From Pseudogulbenkiania ferrooxidans 2002 (lineage in GTDB: Bacteria; Pseudomonadota; Gammaproteobacteria; Burkholderiales; Chromobacteriaceae), in NCBI RefSeq assembly GCF_000174355.1, contig NZ_ACIS01000010.1, forward strand, positions 1 to 64,000: a DNA stretch of 64,000 nucleotides, given 5' to 3'. Positions within the stretch are counted from its first letter, which is position 1. Every line of letters starts with the position of its first letter. Below are positions 42,226 through 52,504 of the stretch, in pieces. A program made the translations under genes and the position numbers. Below the pieces are notes generated by a model that saw nothing but the letters and a program-made list of their open reading frames with translations, ran no database searches and was not told where the DNA came from.

Positions 42226-42807
42226 CTATAACGCGACCTTGAGTTGCATCAGAAAAACGCTTTCCAGCGCCCGCACCGGCAGCATCAGGATCACCTGGAT
42301 GATCAGGAACAGGATCAGCGGCGACAAATCCACCCCGCCGATGACGGCCCGGCGGAATGGCCGCAGGAACGGCCGGGTCAGCGCGTCCAGGATCGGTGTC
42401 AACGGATTGTACGGATTCACCCAGCTCAGGATGGCCTGGACGATGACCGCCCCCATCAAAAGGTACAGCGACTGGCGGAACACGTCCAGCAGCGACAGGC
42501 ACAACAGCCCCAGCCAGGTTTCCGGCGCGGCAAAACTGTACGGCAGGGGATTGAGCGCCAGCATCAGCACGTTGCTGAAGAGGCCGACCAGCAGCGCCAG
42601 CAGCAGCGTGGCCGTGTCATAGCCGTGCACGCTCGGCACCAGCTTGCGCATCGGCAGCACCGCGAAATTGCTCACCGCCATCACGAACTGCGACAGCGGG
42701 TGCTTGAACGGCGCACGCGCCACCTGCAGGTAGAAGCGCAGCAGCAGCACCAGCACGAACAGGTCGGCCAGCGTCTTGATCAGAAATTGCAGGGTCTCGG
42801 CGATCAT
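42226..42807 (-). CDS. yggT: YggT family membrane protein
   Basis: 193 aa with two YggT repeats, each with paired membrane helices. The motif FLRPFRRAVIGGVDLSPLI near the end, and its less conserved first-repeat version (VLPMRKLVP), identify the family. YggT proteins are associated with cell-shape, osmotic and division functions but remain poorly defined. It follows proC with a 1-bp gap, the common yggS-proC-yggT order. Confidence 0.93.
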   Translation of the reverse strand: MIAETLQFLIKTLADLFVLVLLLRFYLQVARAPFKHPLSQFVMAVSNFAVLPMRKLVPSVHGYDTATLLLALLVGLFSNVLMLALNPLPYSFAAPETWLGLLCLSLLDVFRQSLYLLMGAVIVQAILSWVNPYNPLTPILDALTRPFLRPFRRAVIGGVDLSPLILFLIIQVILMLPVRALESVFLMQLKVAL

Positions 42808-42808
42808 C

Positions 42809-43612
42809 TCAGTCCTGGCTCAGTAGCTGGCCCAACTCCACCGAACGCGCCCGGCAATCCTGCATCCCGGCCTGGATCGCCGCCTTGACGCCGTCGGCCT
42901 CGAAACGGGCGACGGCCCGCTCGGTGGTGCCGCCCTTGGAGGTGACGTTGGCGCGCAGCGTGGCCACGTCGAGATCGCTTTGCTTGGCCAGCTCGACGGC
43001 GCCGTCAAAGGTGCCCAGCACCAGCTGACGCGCGGTGGCATCGTCAAAACCGAGTTCACGCGCCGCCGCAATCATCGACTCGATGAAGTAGAACACGTAG
43101 GCCGGGCCGCTGCCGGATACCGCGGTGATGTCGTCGATGCCGCTCTCGTTCTCGAGCCAAAACACCTTGCCCACCGCCGCCATGATAGCGGCGGCGTTGT
43201 TGCGATCGCCTTCGGCCAGGCCGTGCGGGGCGAACAGCCCCGAGACACCCTTGCCAACCATGGCCGGCGTATTGGGCATCACGCGCACGATGCGCCCGGA
43301 ACCGAGCCAGCGCGCAAGCGCCGCAATGCCGACGCCAGCGGCGATCGACACCACCAGGGCATTGCCCAGCACCGGGGCCAGGGCCAGGCACACGTCCTTC
43401 AGCTGCTGCGGCTTGACCGCCAGCACCACCACATCGTCGGCCGACAGGTGTTGCGGCGGCTGCTCCAGCGCGGTCACGCCGTAGGCCTGTTCCAACTGGG
43501 TACGCTTGTCGGCGCTGGGCTCCACCACGCTGATGCGGTGGCCGCCCTGTTTGGCCAGGCCGCTGATGATGGCGGAGGCCATGTTGCCGCCGCCGATGAA
43601 GGTGATCTGCAT
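42809..43612 (-). CDS. proC: Pyrroline-5-carboxylate reductase
   Basis: 267 aa. Last step of proline biosynthesis. The N-terminal Rossmann motif FIGGGNMASAIISGL, the VLAVKPQQL segment and the C-terminal signature (AVSGSGPAYVFYFIESMIAA, then TSKGGTTERAV) are all present. It lies between yggS and yggT in the usual order; a 51-bp gap to yggS contains an AT-rich stretch that might carry a weak promoter. Confidence 0.96.
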   Translation of the reverse strand: MQITFIGGGNMASAIISGLAKQGGHRISVVEPSADKRTQLEQAYGVTALEQPPQHLSADDVVVLAVKPQQLKDVCLALAPVLGNALVVSIAAGVGIAALARWLGSGRIVRVMPNTPAMVGKGVSGLFAPHGLAEGDRNNAAAIMAAVGKVFWLENESGIDDITAVSGSGPAYVFYFIESMIAAARELGFDDATARQLVLGTFDGAVELAKQSDLDVATLRANVTSKGGTTERAVARFEADGVKAAIQAGMQDCRARSVELGQLLSQD

Positions 43613-43663
43613 GCTGAGTCCTCTATTTGTCGATTGTATATCGTAGCCAATTTGGCAAAACCA

Positions 43664-44359
43664 TTATGCTGGATACGTCCGGGAGCCGAAAATGGCCGTG
43701 CCGACCCGTACCAGCGTCGAGCCTTCCCGCACCGCCAGCTCCAGGTCGGCCGACATCCCCATCGACAGGGTGTCGAGCGCCAGGCCTTGTGCCGCCATCT
43801 CGTCGCGTAGCCGGCGCAACAGCGCAAACTGGCCCGCCAGCCGTGCCTGATCGGCGGTCGGCTCGGGGATGCACATCAGGCCGCGTAAGGTCAGGCGCGG
43901 CAGGGCGGCGACGGCACGCGCCAGCGCCAGCACCTCGTGCGGTTCGCAGCCGCTCTTGCTCCCCTCGCCCGAGACGTTCACCTGCAGGCAGACATTGAGC
44001 GGCGGCAAGGATGCGGGACGCTGCGACGACAAGCGTTCGGCGATTTTCAGACGCTCCACCGAATGCACCCAGTGTGCCAGTTCCGCCACCGGGCGCGTCT
44101 TGTTGGATTGCAGCGGCCCGATGAAGTGCCACTCGATGTCCAGCCCGCCCAGCACTCCGCCCTTGGCTTGCAGCTCCTGCACGTAGTTTTCGCCGAAAGC
44201 GCGCTGCCCGGCGGCGTACGCCTCCTGGATGGCGTCGGCCGGAAACGTCTTGCTGACCGCCAGCAGGCATACCGAGCCGGATGCACGCCCGGCGGCGGCC
44301 TCGGCCGCGGCCAGCCGCTGGCGGACCGCGGCCAGAGAGGATGAAATAGCTGAAGTCAT
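43664..44359 (-). CDS. yggS: YggS-type pyridoxal phosphate homeostasis protein
   Basis: A 231-aa TIM-barrel PLP-binding protein; the PLP Lys is in LLAVSKTFP. The FGENYVQELQAK, IEWHFIGPLQSNK and SMGMSADLELAVREGSTLVRVGTAIFG motifs are diagnostic. I chose ATG 44359 over a frame extended by 13 codons. It is divergent from pilT, a Neisseria-like and Pseudomonas-like gene order. Confidence 0.95.
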   Translation of the reverse strand: MTSAISSSLAAVRQRLAAAEAAAGRASGSVCLLAVSKTFPADAIQEAYAAGQRAFGENYVQELQAKGGVLGGLDIEWHFIGPLQSNKTRPVAELAHWVHSVERLKIAERLSSQRPASLPPLNVCLQVNVSGEGSKSGCEPHEVLALARAVAALPRLTLRGLMCIPEPTADQARLAGQFALLRRLRDEMAAQGLALDTLSMGMSADLELAVREGSTLVRVGTAIFGSRTYPA

Positions 44360-44525
44360 GATGTCCTTGGTGCAACCGCAACACTGCCGCCGCCCCACGT
44401 CGGGACGACTCCCACTGCATCAGCATACCAAGTCCCGGCGCTTATGCTTACAATCAGGAAAGGTCATGCCGGTGGTCTGGCGCTGACGGCCCGCCGTAGC
44501 GGTATCGAATTGGGGAGAATTATAA

Positions 44526-45563
44526 ATGGAAATTTCCGAGCTCTTGGCCTTCACCGTCAAGAACAAGGCGTCCGACCTGCACCTGTCGGCCGGCCTGCCG
44601 CCGATGATCCGGGTCAACGGCGACGTGCGCCGCATCAACCTGCCGCCGCTGGAGCACCACGAAGTGCACGACAAGGTGTACGACATCATGAACGACTTCC
44701 AGCGCAAGGCGTTCGAAGAAATGATGGAGTGCGACTTCTCGTTCGAGCTGCCGGGCATCGCCCGCTTCCGGGTCAACGCCTTCATGCAGAACCGCGGCAT
44801 GGGCGCCGTGTTCCGGGTGATTCCGTCCAAGGTGCTGACGCTGGAGGAGCTGTCGGCGCCGAAGATCTTCCAGGAGATCGCCAGCTACCCGCGCGGCCTG
44901 GTGCTGGTGACCGGGCCGACCGGCTCCGGCAAGTCCACCACGCTGGCGGCGATGATCGACTATATCAACGATAATGAATTCTCCCACATCCTGACCGTGG
45001 AAGACCCGATCGAATTCGTGCACCAGAGCAAGCGCTGCATGATCAACCAGCGCGAACTGGGGCAGCAGACCCACAGTTTCGCCAACGCCTTGCGCTCGGC
45101 GCTGCGCGAAGACCCGGACGTGATCCTGGTGGGGGAAATGCGCGACCTGGAAACCATCCGCCTCGCCATGACCGCAGCGGAAACCGGCCACCTGGTATTC
45201 GGCACCTTGCATACCAGTTCAGCCGCCAAGACCGTCGACCGTATCGTCGACGTGTTCCCGGCCGGCGAGAAGGAGATGGTGCGCTCGATGCTGTCGGAGA
45301 GCCTGCGTGCGGTGATCTCGCAGACCCTGCTGAAGACCAAGGACGGCAGCGGACGGGTGGCGGCGCACGAGATCATGGTCGGCACGCCGGCGATCCGCAA
45401 CCTGATCCGCGAGAACAAGATCGCCCAGATCAACTCGATGATCCAGACCGGCCAGCAGTACGGCATGCAGACGCTCGACCAGTGCCTGCAGGAACTGGTA
45501 CGCCGCAACATCGCGTCGCCGGCCGAGGCACGGCTGAAGGCCAGCAACAAGGATTTGTTCTAA
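44526..45563 (+). CDS. pilT: PilT, type IV pilus retraction ATPase
   Basis: 345 aa. A hexameric motor that disassembles pili, needed for twitching and for DNA uptake. It has the N-terminal PAS-like domain, Walker A GPTGSGKSTT, the Asp box VEDPIEFVH, Walker B ILVGEMRDLETIRLA, and the His box AAETGHLVFGTLHT. The PilT-specific C-terminal AIRNLIREN motif is present. It is followed by pilU. Confidence 0.97.
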   Translation: MEISELLAFTVKNKASDLHLSAGLPPMIRVNGDVRRINLPPLEHHEVHDKVYDIMNDFQRKAFEEMMECDFSFELPGIARFRVNAFMQNRGMGAVFRVIPSKVLTLEELSAPKIFQEIASYPRGLVLVTGPTGSGKSTTLAAMIDYINDNEFSHILTVEDPIEFVHQSKRCMINQRELGQQTHSFANALRSALREDPDVILVGEMRDLETIRLAMTAAETGHLVFGTLHTSSAAKTVDRIVDVFPAGEKEMVRSMLSESLRAVISQTLLKTKDGSGRVAAHEIMVGTPAIRNLIRENKIAQINSMIQTGQQYGMQTLDQCLQELVRRNIASPAEARLKASNKDLF

Positions 45564-45801
45564 ACGCCCCTTTCACGAGACGGCAAGCCCTTGTCGCGGT
45601 GAGCGGACGCCTGCCGCGCCCATCCCATGCCGAGCGAGTCGACGGTTGGCCCGGCGCGATGGGCGCCGCGACGCGGGATCTCCATGTGCTCCCGCGACCT
45701 CGAGGTTCCGTCACTCCGGCGCCAAGCAACCGGCCGGGGAACCCGCCTCGTGAGACAGGCCTGACACCGGCGTTCAGCGCCGGCAACGATGGAAAACGAT
45801 C
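45564..45801. other. Intergenic region between pilT and pilU
   Basis: 238 bp with several GC-rich inverted segments and no convincing gene. No clear promoter or terminator was recognised, so pilU may have its own unidentified promoter or be read through from pilT. Confidence 0.5.
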
Positions 45802-46938
45802 ATGGAAAGAGACCAGGCCTCGAAGTTCATCCACGACCTGCTCAAGCACGCCGTTGGCAAGAACGCTTCGGACATCTTCATTTCGGCCGACTTCCCGCCG
45901 GCCATGAAGATCGACGGCAAGATCATCCCGGTGTCGCCGCAGCCGCTGTCGGCGCAGCACACCAAGGAGCTGGTACGTTCGGTGATGAACGACCGCCAGA
46001 TGGAGGAGTTCGAATCCTCGATGGAGGCGAACTTCGCCATCAGCCCGCCGGGCATCGGCCGCTTCCGCGTCAGCGCCTTCATCCAGCAGGGCATGGCCGG
46101 CATGGTACTGCGCAAGATCAATACCGAGATTCCCACCTTCGACCAGCTGCGCCTGCCGGAAGTGCTGAAGGACGTGGCCTTGATCAAGCGCGGCCTGGTG
46201 ATCTTCGTCGGCGGCACCGGCTCGGGCAAGTCCACCTCACTGGCCGCGCTGGTGGACTGGCGCAACAGCCATAGCCAGGACCACATCATCACCATCGAGG
46301 ACCCGATCGAATACGTGCACCCGCACAAGAAATCGATCGTGACCCAGCGCGAGGTCGGGGTGGACACCGACAGCTGGGACATTGCTCTGAAGAATACCCT
46401 GCGCCAGGCGCCGGACGTGATCCTGATGGGCGAGATCCGCGACCGCGAGACCATGGGCTATGGCCTGCAGTTCGCCGAAACCGGCCACCTCTGTCTCGCC
46501 ACCCTGCACGCCAACAACGCCAACCAGGCACTCGACCGCATCCTGAACTTCTTCCCGGAAGAGCGTCACCAGCAGGTGCTGATGGACCTGTCGCTGAACA
46601 TGCGCGCCATCATCTCGCAGCGGCTGGTTCCGCTCGCCACCGGGCGCGGCCGGGTGGCTGCGGTGGAGGTGATGCTCAACAGCCCGCTGATGGCGGACCT
46701 GATCTTCAAAGGCGAGATCGCCTCGATGAAGGAGGTGATCGGCAAGTCGCGCGAGAGCGGCATGCAAACCTTCGACCAGGCGCTGTTCGATCTCTACGAG
46801 GGTGGTCTGATCAGCTACGAGGATGCGCTACGCAATGCCGACTCGGTCAACGACCTGCGCCTGAAGATCAAGCTGTACGGCGAGGGCGCCAAGGATCGCG
46901 ACCTGCTCGAGGGCATCGACCACCTCGACATCATCTGA
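45802..46938 (+). CDS. pilU: PilU, PilT-dependent pilus retraction ATPase
   Basis: 378 aa, a PilT paralogue. Walker A GGTGSGKST, IEDPIEYVHPHKKS, Walker B ILMGEIRDRETM and the FAETGHLCLATLHANN His box are present. The longer C-terminus (YGEGAKDRDLLEGIDHLDII) distinguishes PilU from PilT. It reinforces retraction by PilT. Confidence 0.96.
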   Translation: MERDQASKFIHDLLKHAVGKNASDIFISADFPPAMKIDGKIIPVSPQPLSAQHTKELVRSVMNDRQMEEFESSMEANFAISPPGIGRFRVSAFIQQGMAGMVLRKINTEIPTFDQLRLPEVLKDVALIKRGLVIFVGGTGSGKSTSLAALVDWRNSHSQDHIITIEDPIEYVHPHKKSIVTQREVGVDTDSWDIALKNTLRQAPDVILMGEIRDRETMGYGLQFAETGHLCLATLHANNANQALDRILNFFPEERHQQVLMDLSLNMRAIISQRLVPLATGRGRVAAVEVMLNSPLMADLIFKGEIASMKEVIGKSRESGMQTFDQALFDLYEGGLISYEDALRNADSVNDLRLKIKLYGEGAKDRDLLEGIDHLDII

Positions 46939-47079
46939 ACACCCGCCCACTCCCGGTCACGGAGCGCAGACCGGGAAGGGCGACCTCGCCGGAGCGGGCT
47001 TAGCAAAGCGGCCGAGGCCTGGAGCATGACCGGGTCCACGGGAAAGGGGCGCACGGGCGGGGTAAAGGCCCGGGCCGGC

Positions 47080-48294
47080 TTACGCCCACATGCGTTTGAC
47101 CCAGTCCAGCGACTCGGTCTCGATTCGGGTGAGGAGTTCGGCATCGTAGCCGGCGGGCTGTACCGTGTTTTCGTCTTCCAGCGACACGGTGACCTTGAGC
47201 CATTCGCCGAGGATGTGCCGGCCATCGAGCACGGCGTCCTTGATGATCTGATCGACCGGCAGCTGCGGAATCAGCTCGGTCTTGGGGCGCAGCATCAGGG
47301 CGTCGACCAGCGACAGGATGCCGACCATGAAGGCCTGTTCGGCCAACTGGGGCGCCTCCGGCCGCAGGCTCTGGGCCAGCCGCTCCATGATGCGGCCGCG
47401 CATGGCCGCCAGTTCGAGCAGGGGATTGTGGCGGACCTTGTCGCCCTGGGGCGTGGCGGTGGCAAACATCAAGAGCAGGGTCCAGCGCTTGATCTTGTCC
47501 CGTCCCAGGAGCAGGATGGCCTGGCGGATCGAGGTGACCGCCGACTTGTCGGCCATGACCGCGGTGGAGGTGAGCCGGAGCAACATCAGTGCGATGTCGG
47601 GAGCGCTCTTGAACGCTTCCTCCAGGGCATCGGTTTCGGCATCGCTCAGGATCAACCCCAGCAAGCGCAGCAGCACCGACACCTTGGGCCGGACCTGGCG
47701 CGAGTGGATCACCGTGGGATGGGCGAAGAAGTAGCCCTGGAACAATTTGAAGCCGAACTCGCGACAGGTTTCGAACTGCTCGGGGTTGTCGACCTTTTCC
47801 GCCAGCAAGCTGCCGCGGAAACCTTCCAGTGCTTGCATCAGCGCCGGCAACGCGCTCAGCTCGACCTGGCTGAGGTCGATCTTGACGACGTCGACGTAAT
47901 CGAGCAGGGCGCGCTTGTCGCTGGTCAGCGATACCAGGTCGTCCATCGCCATGCGGAAACCGCGCTGGCGCAGCTCGGCCAGCCGCACCAGCAGGGCGGG
48001 CGTCGCCCGGACCGTTTCCAGGATTTCCAGCACTACGGTGTCGTGCGGCAGCACGTTGATGAGGTCGCTCATCAACAGCTGTTCGTCGACGTTGATGTAG
48101 CCCAGCCGGTCGCCCAGCACCTCGGCGACGCCGAGGTCGACGAAGGCATGGCGGATCACCGTGGCGGTGGCGGCGAAATCGTCGACGACATGCGCGGCGT
48201 TGACCGGGCTGGAACGGAACAACAATTCATACCCCACCAGGTTTTCCCTGGCATCGACAATCGGCTGCCGCCCCAGATAGTGCGTTGAGTACAT
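47080..48294 (-). CDS. EAL-HDOD signalling protein with degenerate EAL (YuxH-like)
   Basis: 404 aa. Residues 1-200 form an EAL fold that reads YELLFR in place of the catalytic EALLR, with later motifs AMDDLVSL and KIDLSQVE only partly preserved, so c-di-GMP hydrolysis is unlikely. Residues ~205-395 form an HDOD domain (LLRLLGLI, then IRQAILLLGRDKIKRWTLLL). Proteins of this kind act through protein contacts, and some affect pilus and surface behaviour. It is convergent with pilU. Confidence 0.9.
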   Translation of the reverse strand: MYSTHYLGRQPIVDARENLVGYELLFRSSPVNAAHVVDDFAATATVIRHAFVDLGVAEVLGDRLGYINVDEQLLMSDLINVLPHDTVVLEILETVRATPALLVRLAELRQRGFRMAMDDLVSLTSDKRALLDYVDVVKIDLSQVELSALPALMQALEGFRGSLLAEKVDNPEQFETCREFGFKLFQGYFFAHPTVIHSRQVRPKVSVLLRLLGLILSDAETDALEEAFKSAPDIALMLLRLTSTAVMADKSAVTSIRQAILLLGRDKIKRWTLLLMFATATPQGDKVRHNPLLELAAMRGRIMERLAQSLRPEAPQLAEQAFMVGILSLVDALMLRPKTELIPQLPVDQIIKDAVLDGRHILGEWLKVTVSLEDENTVQPAGYDAELLTRIETESLDWVKRMWA

Positions 48295-48357
48295 GAAGAA
48301 ACCTGCGTCGTCCCTGAAAAGCGTCGAGTGATCAGTTTAGGGGAAAGGAATCGGGTC

Positions 48358-48864
48358 TTGAGACTCTTTTTTGCCATCATACCGGACAAGTCGACTTCCG
48401 TGTCATTGCATGCCAATGGCAACTTATTGGCCAAACACAGCCGTGGCCATGTCGTCGCCGCCGAGCGGCTGCACCTGACCCTGGCCTTTCTGGGCGAGGT
48501 CGCTCCCGAGCGGCTGGACGAACTGCTGGCGGTGGGGGAGCGCTTGCCGCTTCTGGCCGGAGAGGTGTGGACGATCGACCGTGTCGGCGGCTGGCCCAAC
48601 GGTATCGTCTGGGCCGGCAGTTCTCAGCCATGCCTCGTGCTGAGCGAACTGGTGGCCGCCTTGCAGCAAGGACTGGCACAGGCCGGGTTCCCGACCGAAA
48701 CGCGTCCATACGTGCCGCACGTGACGCTGCTGCGCCGGGCGCGCCACCGGCTGCCGCCCCAGGACATCTCCCCCTTACCGTTCGTCTTGCGGCGCGTGTT
48801 GCTGATGGAATCCACACTAACGCCGCAGGGGCCGCAGTACCGCGAGCTGCGGCGCTGGCCGTGA
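48358..48864 (+). CDS. thpR: RNA 2',3'-cyclic phosphodiesterase (2'-5' RNA ligase family)
   Basis: 168 aa. Two HxT motifs of the 2H phosphoesterase fold are visible: HLTLAFLGEV near residue 40 and HVTLLRR near 120. I placed the start at TTG 48358 because it gives the family N-terminus (M)RLFFAIIPD and has AGGGGAAAGGAA 8 bp upstream; a GTG at 48328 is the alternative. Its cellular role is unsettled, with RNA end processing as the likely activity. Confidence 0.9.
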   Translation: MRLFFAIIPDKSTSVSLHANGNLLAKHSRGHVVAAERLHLTLAFLGEVAPERLDELLAVGERLPLLAGEVWTIDRVGGWPNGIVWAGSSQPCLVLSELVAALQQGLAQAGFPTETRPYVPHVTLLRRARHRLPPQDISPLPFVLRRVLLMESTLTPQGPQYRELRRWP

Positions 48865-49029
48865 CAGGCGGCTTGCTCGAGGACAGGAAGGCCAGCGCCA
48901 CCCTTACCGGCAGAACAGGTTTCACGTGAAACATCGTCCACCCCGACGGCCTCCCGTCTCCCGGACAAGGCCGGGGGATACCATCGGCCCTGCTACAGGC
49001 TGCCTTTTCCCACGGCAGCGGATATGGAA

Positions 49030-49054
49030 AACGCCACCGGGTTGCGGTGGCGTT
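49030..49054 (-). terminator. Terminator of the glutamate/aspartate transport operon
   Basis: AACGCCACC (49030-49038) with GGTGGCGTT (49046-49054) gives a 9-bp stem; on the minus strand the stem ends in TTTT. It lies 50 bp beyond the stop of gltL. The remainder of the gap from 48865 has no evident gene. Confidence 0.7.
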
Positions 49055-49103
49055 GCTCAGACAAGGCGGGCAGAAGATCGTTCGGCTCGCCGGCATCGCT
49101 GGC

Positions 49104-49843
<740 letters not shown>

Positions 49844-49847
<4 letters not shown>

Positions 49848-50518
49848 ACTGCCAACCTCTTTTGCAGACGCTTCACCACGGTGGAGGCGCCGAAACTGAT
49901 AACAAAATAAACCACCCCGGCCAGGATCAGGAACTCATTCGGCTGACCGACGATGTCCCCCTTGGAGCGGGCGGTGTTGAGGAAGTCCATCAGGCCCACG
50001 GCGTACACCAGCGAGGTGTCCTGGAACAGGATGATGGACTGCTGCAGCAGCAGCGGCATCATCTTGCGGAAGGCCTGCGGCAGGATGATCAGCCGCATTG
50101 CCTGGCCGTAGGTCATGCCCAGCGCGTAGGCGGCATTGAGCTGGCCCTTGGAAATGGACTGGACGCCGGCACGCACAATCTCAGCATAGTAGGCCGCTTC
50201 GAACATCATGAAGGCCACCAGGCAGGAGGTGAAGGCGCCGACCGCGACGAACTCGCCGGAAATCCACTTGAAGATCAGCGGCACCACGAAGTAGAACCAG
50301 GTGATCACCAGCAGCAGCGGAATCGAGCGGAAATAATTGACGTAGAACTTGGAGGCACCGGACAACAGGCGGTTGCTGGACAGGCGCATCAGCGCCAGCA
50401 CCGTCCCCAGCGCCACGCCGCCGCTCACTGCCAGGAGCAGCAGCTTGAGCGTCAGCACCATGCCGTCGATCAGGCCGGGCAGGGCCGGGCCGATCTGGCT
50501 GAAATCGAAACCCATCAT
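49844..50518 (-). CDS. gltK: GltK-type inner-membrane permease for glutamate/aspartate
   Basis: 224 aa with about five helices and the permease EAA-type loop (EIVRAGVQSISKGQLNAAYALGM). The N-terminus GALPGLIDGMVLTLKLL-like pattern and RSIPLLLVITWFYFVVP are typical of the His/Glu/Gln/Arg permease family. The start ATG at 50518 overlaps the gltJ stop, so the two are coupled; an adjacent ATG at 50515 is an equal alternative. Confidence 0.93.
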
Positions 50519-51258
50519 TTGGCACCTCCCATCATGCCCGGCACCCGCAGACGGGTTTCCACCCAGCCCATGAACTTCATCAGGCTCATGTTGAGCACGA
50601 AGTAGATCACCGTGGCGAGCGTGAACGCTTCAAACAGGTTGGCCGAAAACTCGGCGGTCTGCTTGGTCTGCGCCAAGAGCTCCATCAGGCCGATCAGCGA
50701 GGCCACCGAGGAATTCTTGAAAATGTTCAGGAACTCGCTGGTGAGCGGCGGGATGATGATGCGGAAAGCCTGCGGCAGCAGCACATAGCGGTAGATCTGC
50801 GCCTGCTGGAAACCCATCGCCATGGCGGCGTAGTTCTGCCCCTTGGGCAGCGCCTGGACGCCGGTGCGCACCTGTTCGCACACCCGCGCCGCGGTAAACA
50901 GGCCGAGGCAGACCACCACCGACAGGTAGGCCGAGGTCGCCGGACTCAGATCCTGCTTGAACCAGATCTGTGCGCGTTCCGGCAGCAGGTCGGGCACCAG
51001 GAAGTACCAGACGAACAGCTGCACCAAGAGCGGCACGTTGCGGAACAGTTCGACGTAAGCGGTGGCAATGCCCGAGGCGGTCTTGTTGGGGAGCGTGCGC
51101 ATCACGCCCAATACCGACCCCAGGATCAGCGCGATGATCCAGCCGGCCAGCGCCACGGCGATGGTCCAGCCCAGACCGGAAATGAACCAGTCGAGGTAGA
51201 TTTCCGTGCCGATGCCGGTGGACTTGAAGAAGACGTTCCAGTCCCAGTTGTAATTCAT
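50515..51258 (-). CDS. gltJ: GltJ-type inner-membrane permease for glutamate/aspartate
   Basis: 247 aa. The N-terminus MNYNWDWNVFF matches GltJ; the frame is open 67 codons further, across the strong intergenic hairpin, and that part is not coding-like. RNVPLLVQLFVWYFLVP and the EAA loop (EQVRTGVQALPKGQNYAAMAMGF) are conserved. It carries a TTGGCCGAA word in its coding region (50639-50647). Confidence 0.94.
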   Translation of the reverse strand: MNYNWDWNVFFKSTGIGTEIYLDWFISGLGWTIAVALAGWIIALILGSVLGVMRTLPNKTASGIATAYVELFRNVPLLVQLFVWYFLVPDLLPERAQIWFKQDLSPATSAYLSVVVCLGLFTAARVCEQVRTGVQALPKGQNYAAMAMGFQQAQIYRYVLLPQAFRIIIPPLTSEFLNIFKNSSVASLIGLMELLAQTKQTAEFSANLFEAFTLATVIYFVLNMSLMKFMGWVETRLRVPGMMGGAK

Positions 51259-51427
51259 ACCCAATCTCCAAACAAAAAGGGGAGACGACCTCCCCCCGGA
51301 GCCTGGCATGTTCCTGTTCGTCAGCCATACCGGGAGGAGGATATGGCGCGGGCAGCAGCAACCCTCACGACCAATGCGGGATTGGCTGTGAATCGTCCCG
51401 CCACAGGCGGCGGGCTGGCGCTGCGAG

Positions 51428-51466
51428 CCGGCGCGTGGCGGCGGCAATGCCGCCGCCACGCGCCGG
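51428..51466. promoter_or_regulatory. Very stable 18-bp hairpin between gltI and gltJ
   Basis: Positions 51428-51445 and 51449-51466 are exact complements with a 3-nt AAT loop. It lies 37 bp beyond the gltI stop and about 170 bp before gltJ. With no T run, it is more likely an mRNA-stabilising or partial-termination element that gives more binding protein than permease. Confidence 0.7.
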
Positions 51467-51503
51467 GAACAGGTTCACGACAGGCTCGAGTCGCCCGTCA
51501 GGA

Positions 51504-52409
51504 TTACATCTGCTCGGCAGACTTGTCGGTCGGGCTCTTGATCAGACCCTTGAGTTCGTCCGACATCTGGAAATTCAGGTTGAGGTTTTTCGGCGGAACC
51601 GGGCTGGTGAACCACTTGGCGTAGATCTTGTTGATCTCGCCGGACTTGTAGGTGGCCTTGATGGCGTCGTCGACGACTTTCTTGAAGGCCGGGTCGCCCT
51701 TGCGCATCATGCAGCCGTAGATTTCGAACGACTGCGGCTTGCCGGTCACCACCCACTCGGCCGGGTTCCTGGCTTTCACCATTTCGCCGTACAGCAGCAC
51801 GTCGTCCATCATGAAGGCGACGGCACGGCCGGATTCGGCCATCAAGAACGATTCGCCGTGGTCCTTGGCCGAGATGATGTTCATGCCCATCTGCTTCTCG
51901 GCGTTCATGGCCTTGATCAGGCGCTCGGAGGTGGTGCCGGCGGTGGTCACCACGTTCTTGCCCTTGAGGTCAGGGAAATCCTTGATGCCGGACGTTTTCT
52001 TGGTGAGCAGGCGGGTGCCGATCTCGAAGATGCCGACCGAGAAGTCGACCTGCTTCTGGCGCTCCAGGTTGTTGGTGGTGGAACCGCACTCGATGTCGAC
52101 GGTGCCGTTCTGGACCAGCGGAATGCGCGTCTGCGAGGTGACCAGGTTGTACTGGACCTTCAGGCCCGGCATCTTCAGGTCTTTCTTGACGGCTTCGACC
52201 ACCTTGTGGGCGATGTCCATCGAGTAGCCGATCGGCTGCTGGTTGTTGTCGAGGTAGGAGAAGGGAATGGAGGCATCACGGTGACCGATGACGATGGTCC
52301 CGGAGTCCTTGATCTTTTTCAGGGTGCCGGTCAGCTCGGCGGACATGGCCGGAGCAGCGAGCAGGGCGCCAACGGTGGCGGTGCAGATGAGTCGAGTGGT
52401 AAAGCGCAT
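51504..52409 (-). CDS. gltI: GltI-type periplasmic glutamate/aspartate-binding protein
   Basis: 301 aa. A signal peptide (to about ALLAAPAMSA) precedes a type-3 solute-binding domain with LKKIKDSGTIVIGHRDASIPFSY, the NGTVDIECGSTTNN hallmark of Glu/Asp-binding proteins, and AFMMDDVLLYG. A hairpin at about 52442-52458 lies upstream, after the second ATPase gene. The operon's substrate assignment rests mainly on this protein. Confidence 0.95.
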   Translation of the reverse strand: MRFTTRLICTATVGALLAAPAMSAELTGTLKKIKDSGTIVIGHRDASIPFSYLDNNQQPIGYSMDIAHKVVEAVKKDLKMPGLKVQYNLVTSQTRIPLVQNGTVDIECGSTTNNLERQKQVDFSVGIFEIGTRLLTKKTSGIKDFPDLKGKNVVTTAGTTSERLIKAMNAEKQMGMNIISAKDHGESFLMAESGRAVAFMMDDVLLYGEMVKARNPAEWVVTGKPQSFEIYGCMMRKGDPAFKKVVDDAIKATYKSGEINKIYAKWFTSPVPPKNLNLNFQMSDELKGLIKSPTDKSAEQM

Positions 52410-52441
52410 GCAAGTTTCTCCTGTTCTATTGATCTCGGCGC

Positions 52442-52458
52442 CCCCGTTATTCGGGGGT
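52442..52458 (-). terminator. Small hairpin between upstream ATPase gene and gltI
   Basis: A CCCCCG/CGGGGG stem surrounds a TTATT loop. It sits between the ATPase gene at 52505 and gltI, and may reduce read-through. Confidence 0.4.
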
Positions 52459-52504
52459 CGCTGTGCTGACAGCGTGCCCCGCCCCCGTTGCCTGCTTCGC
52501 CGGC

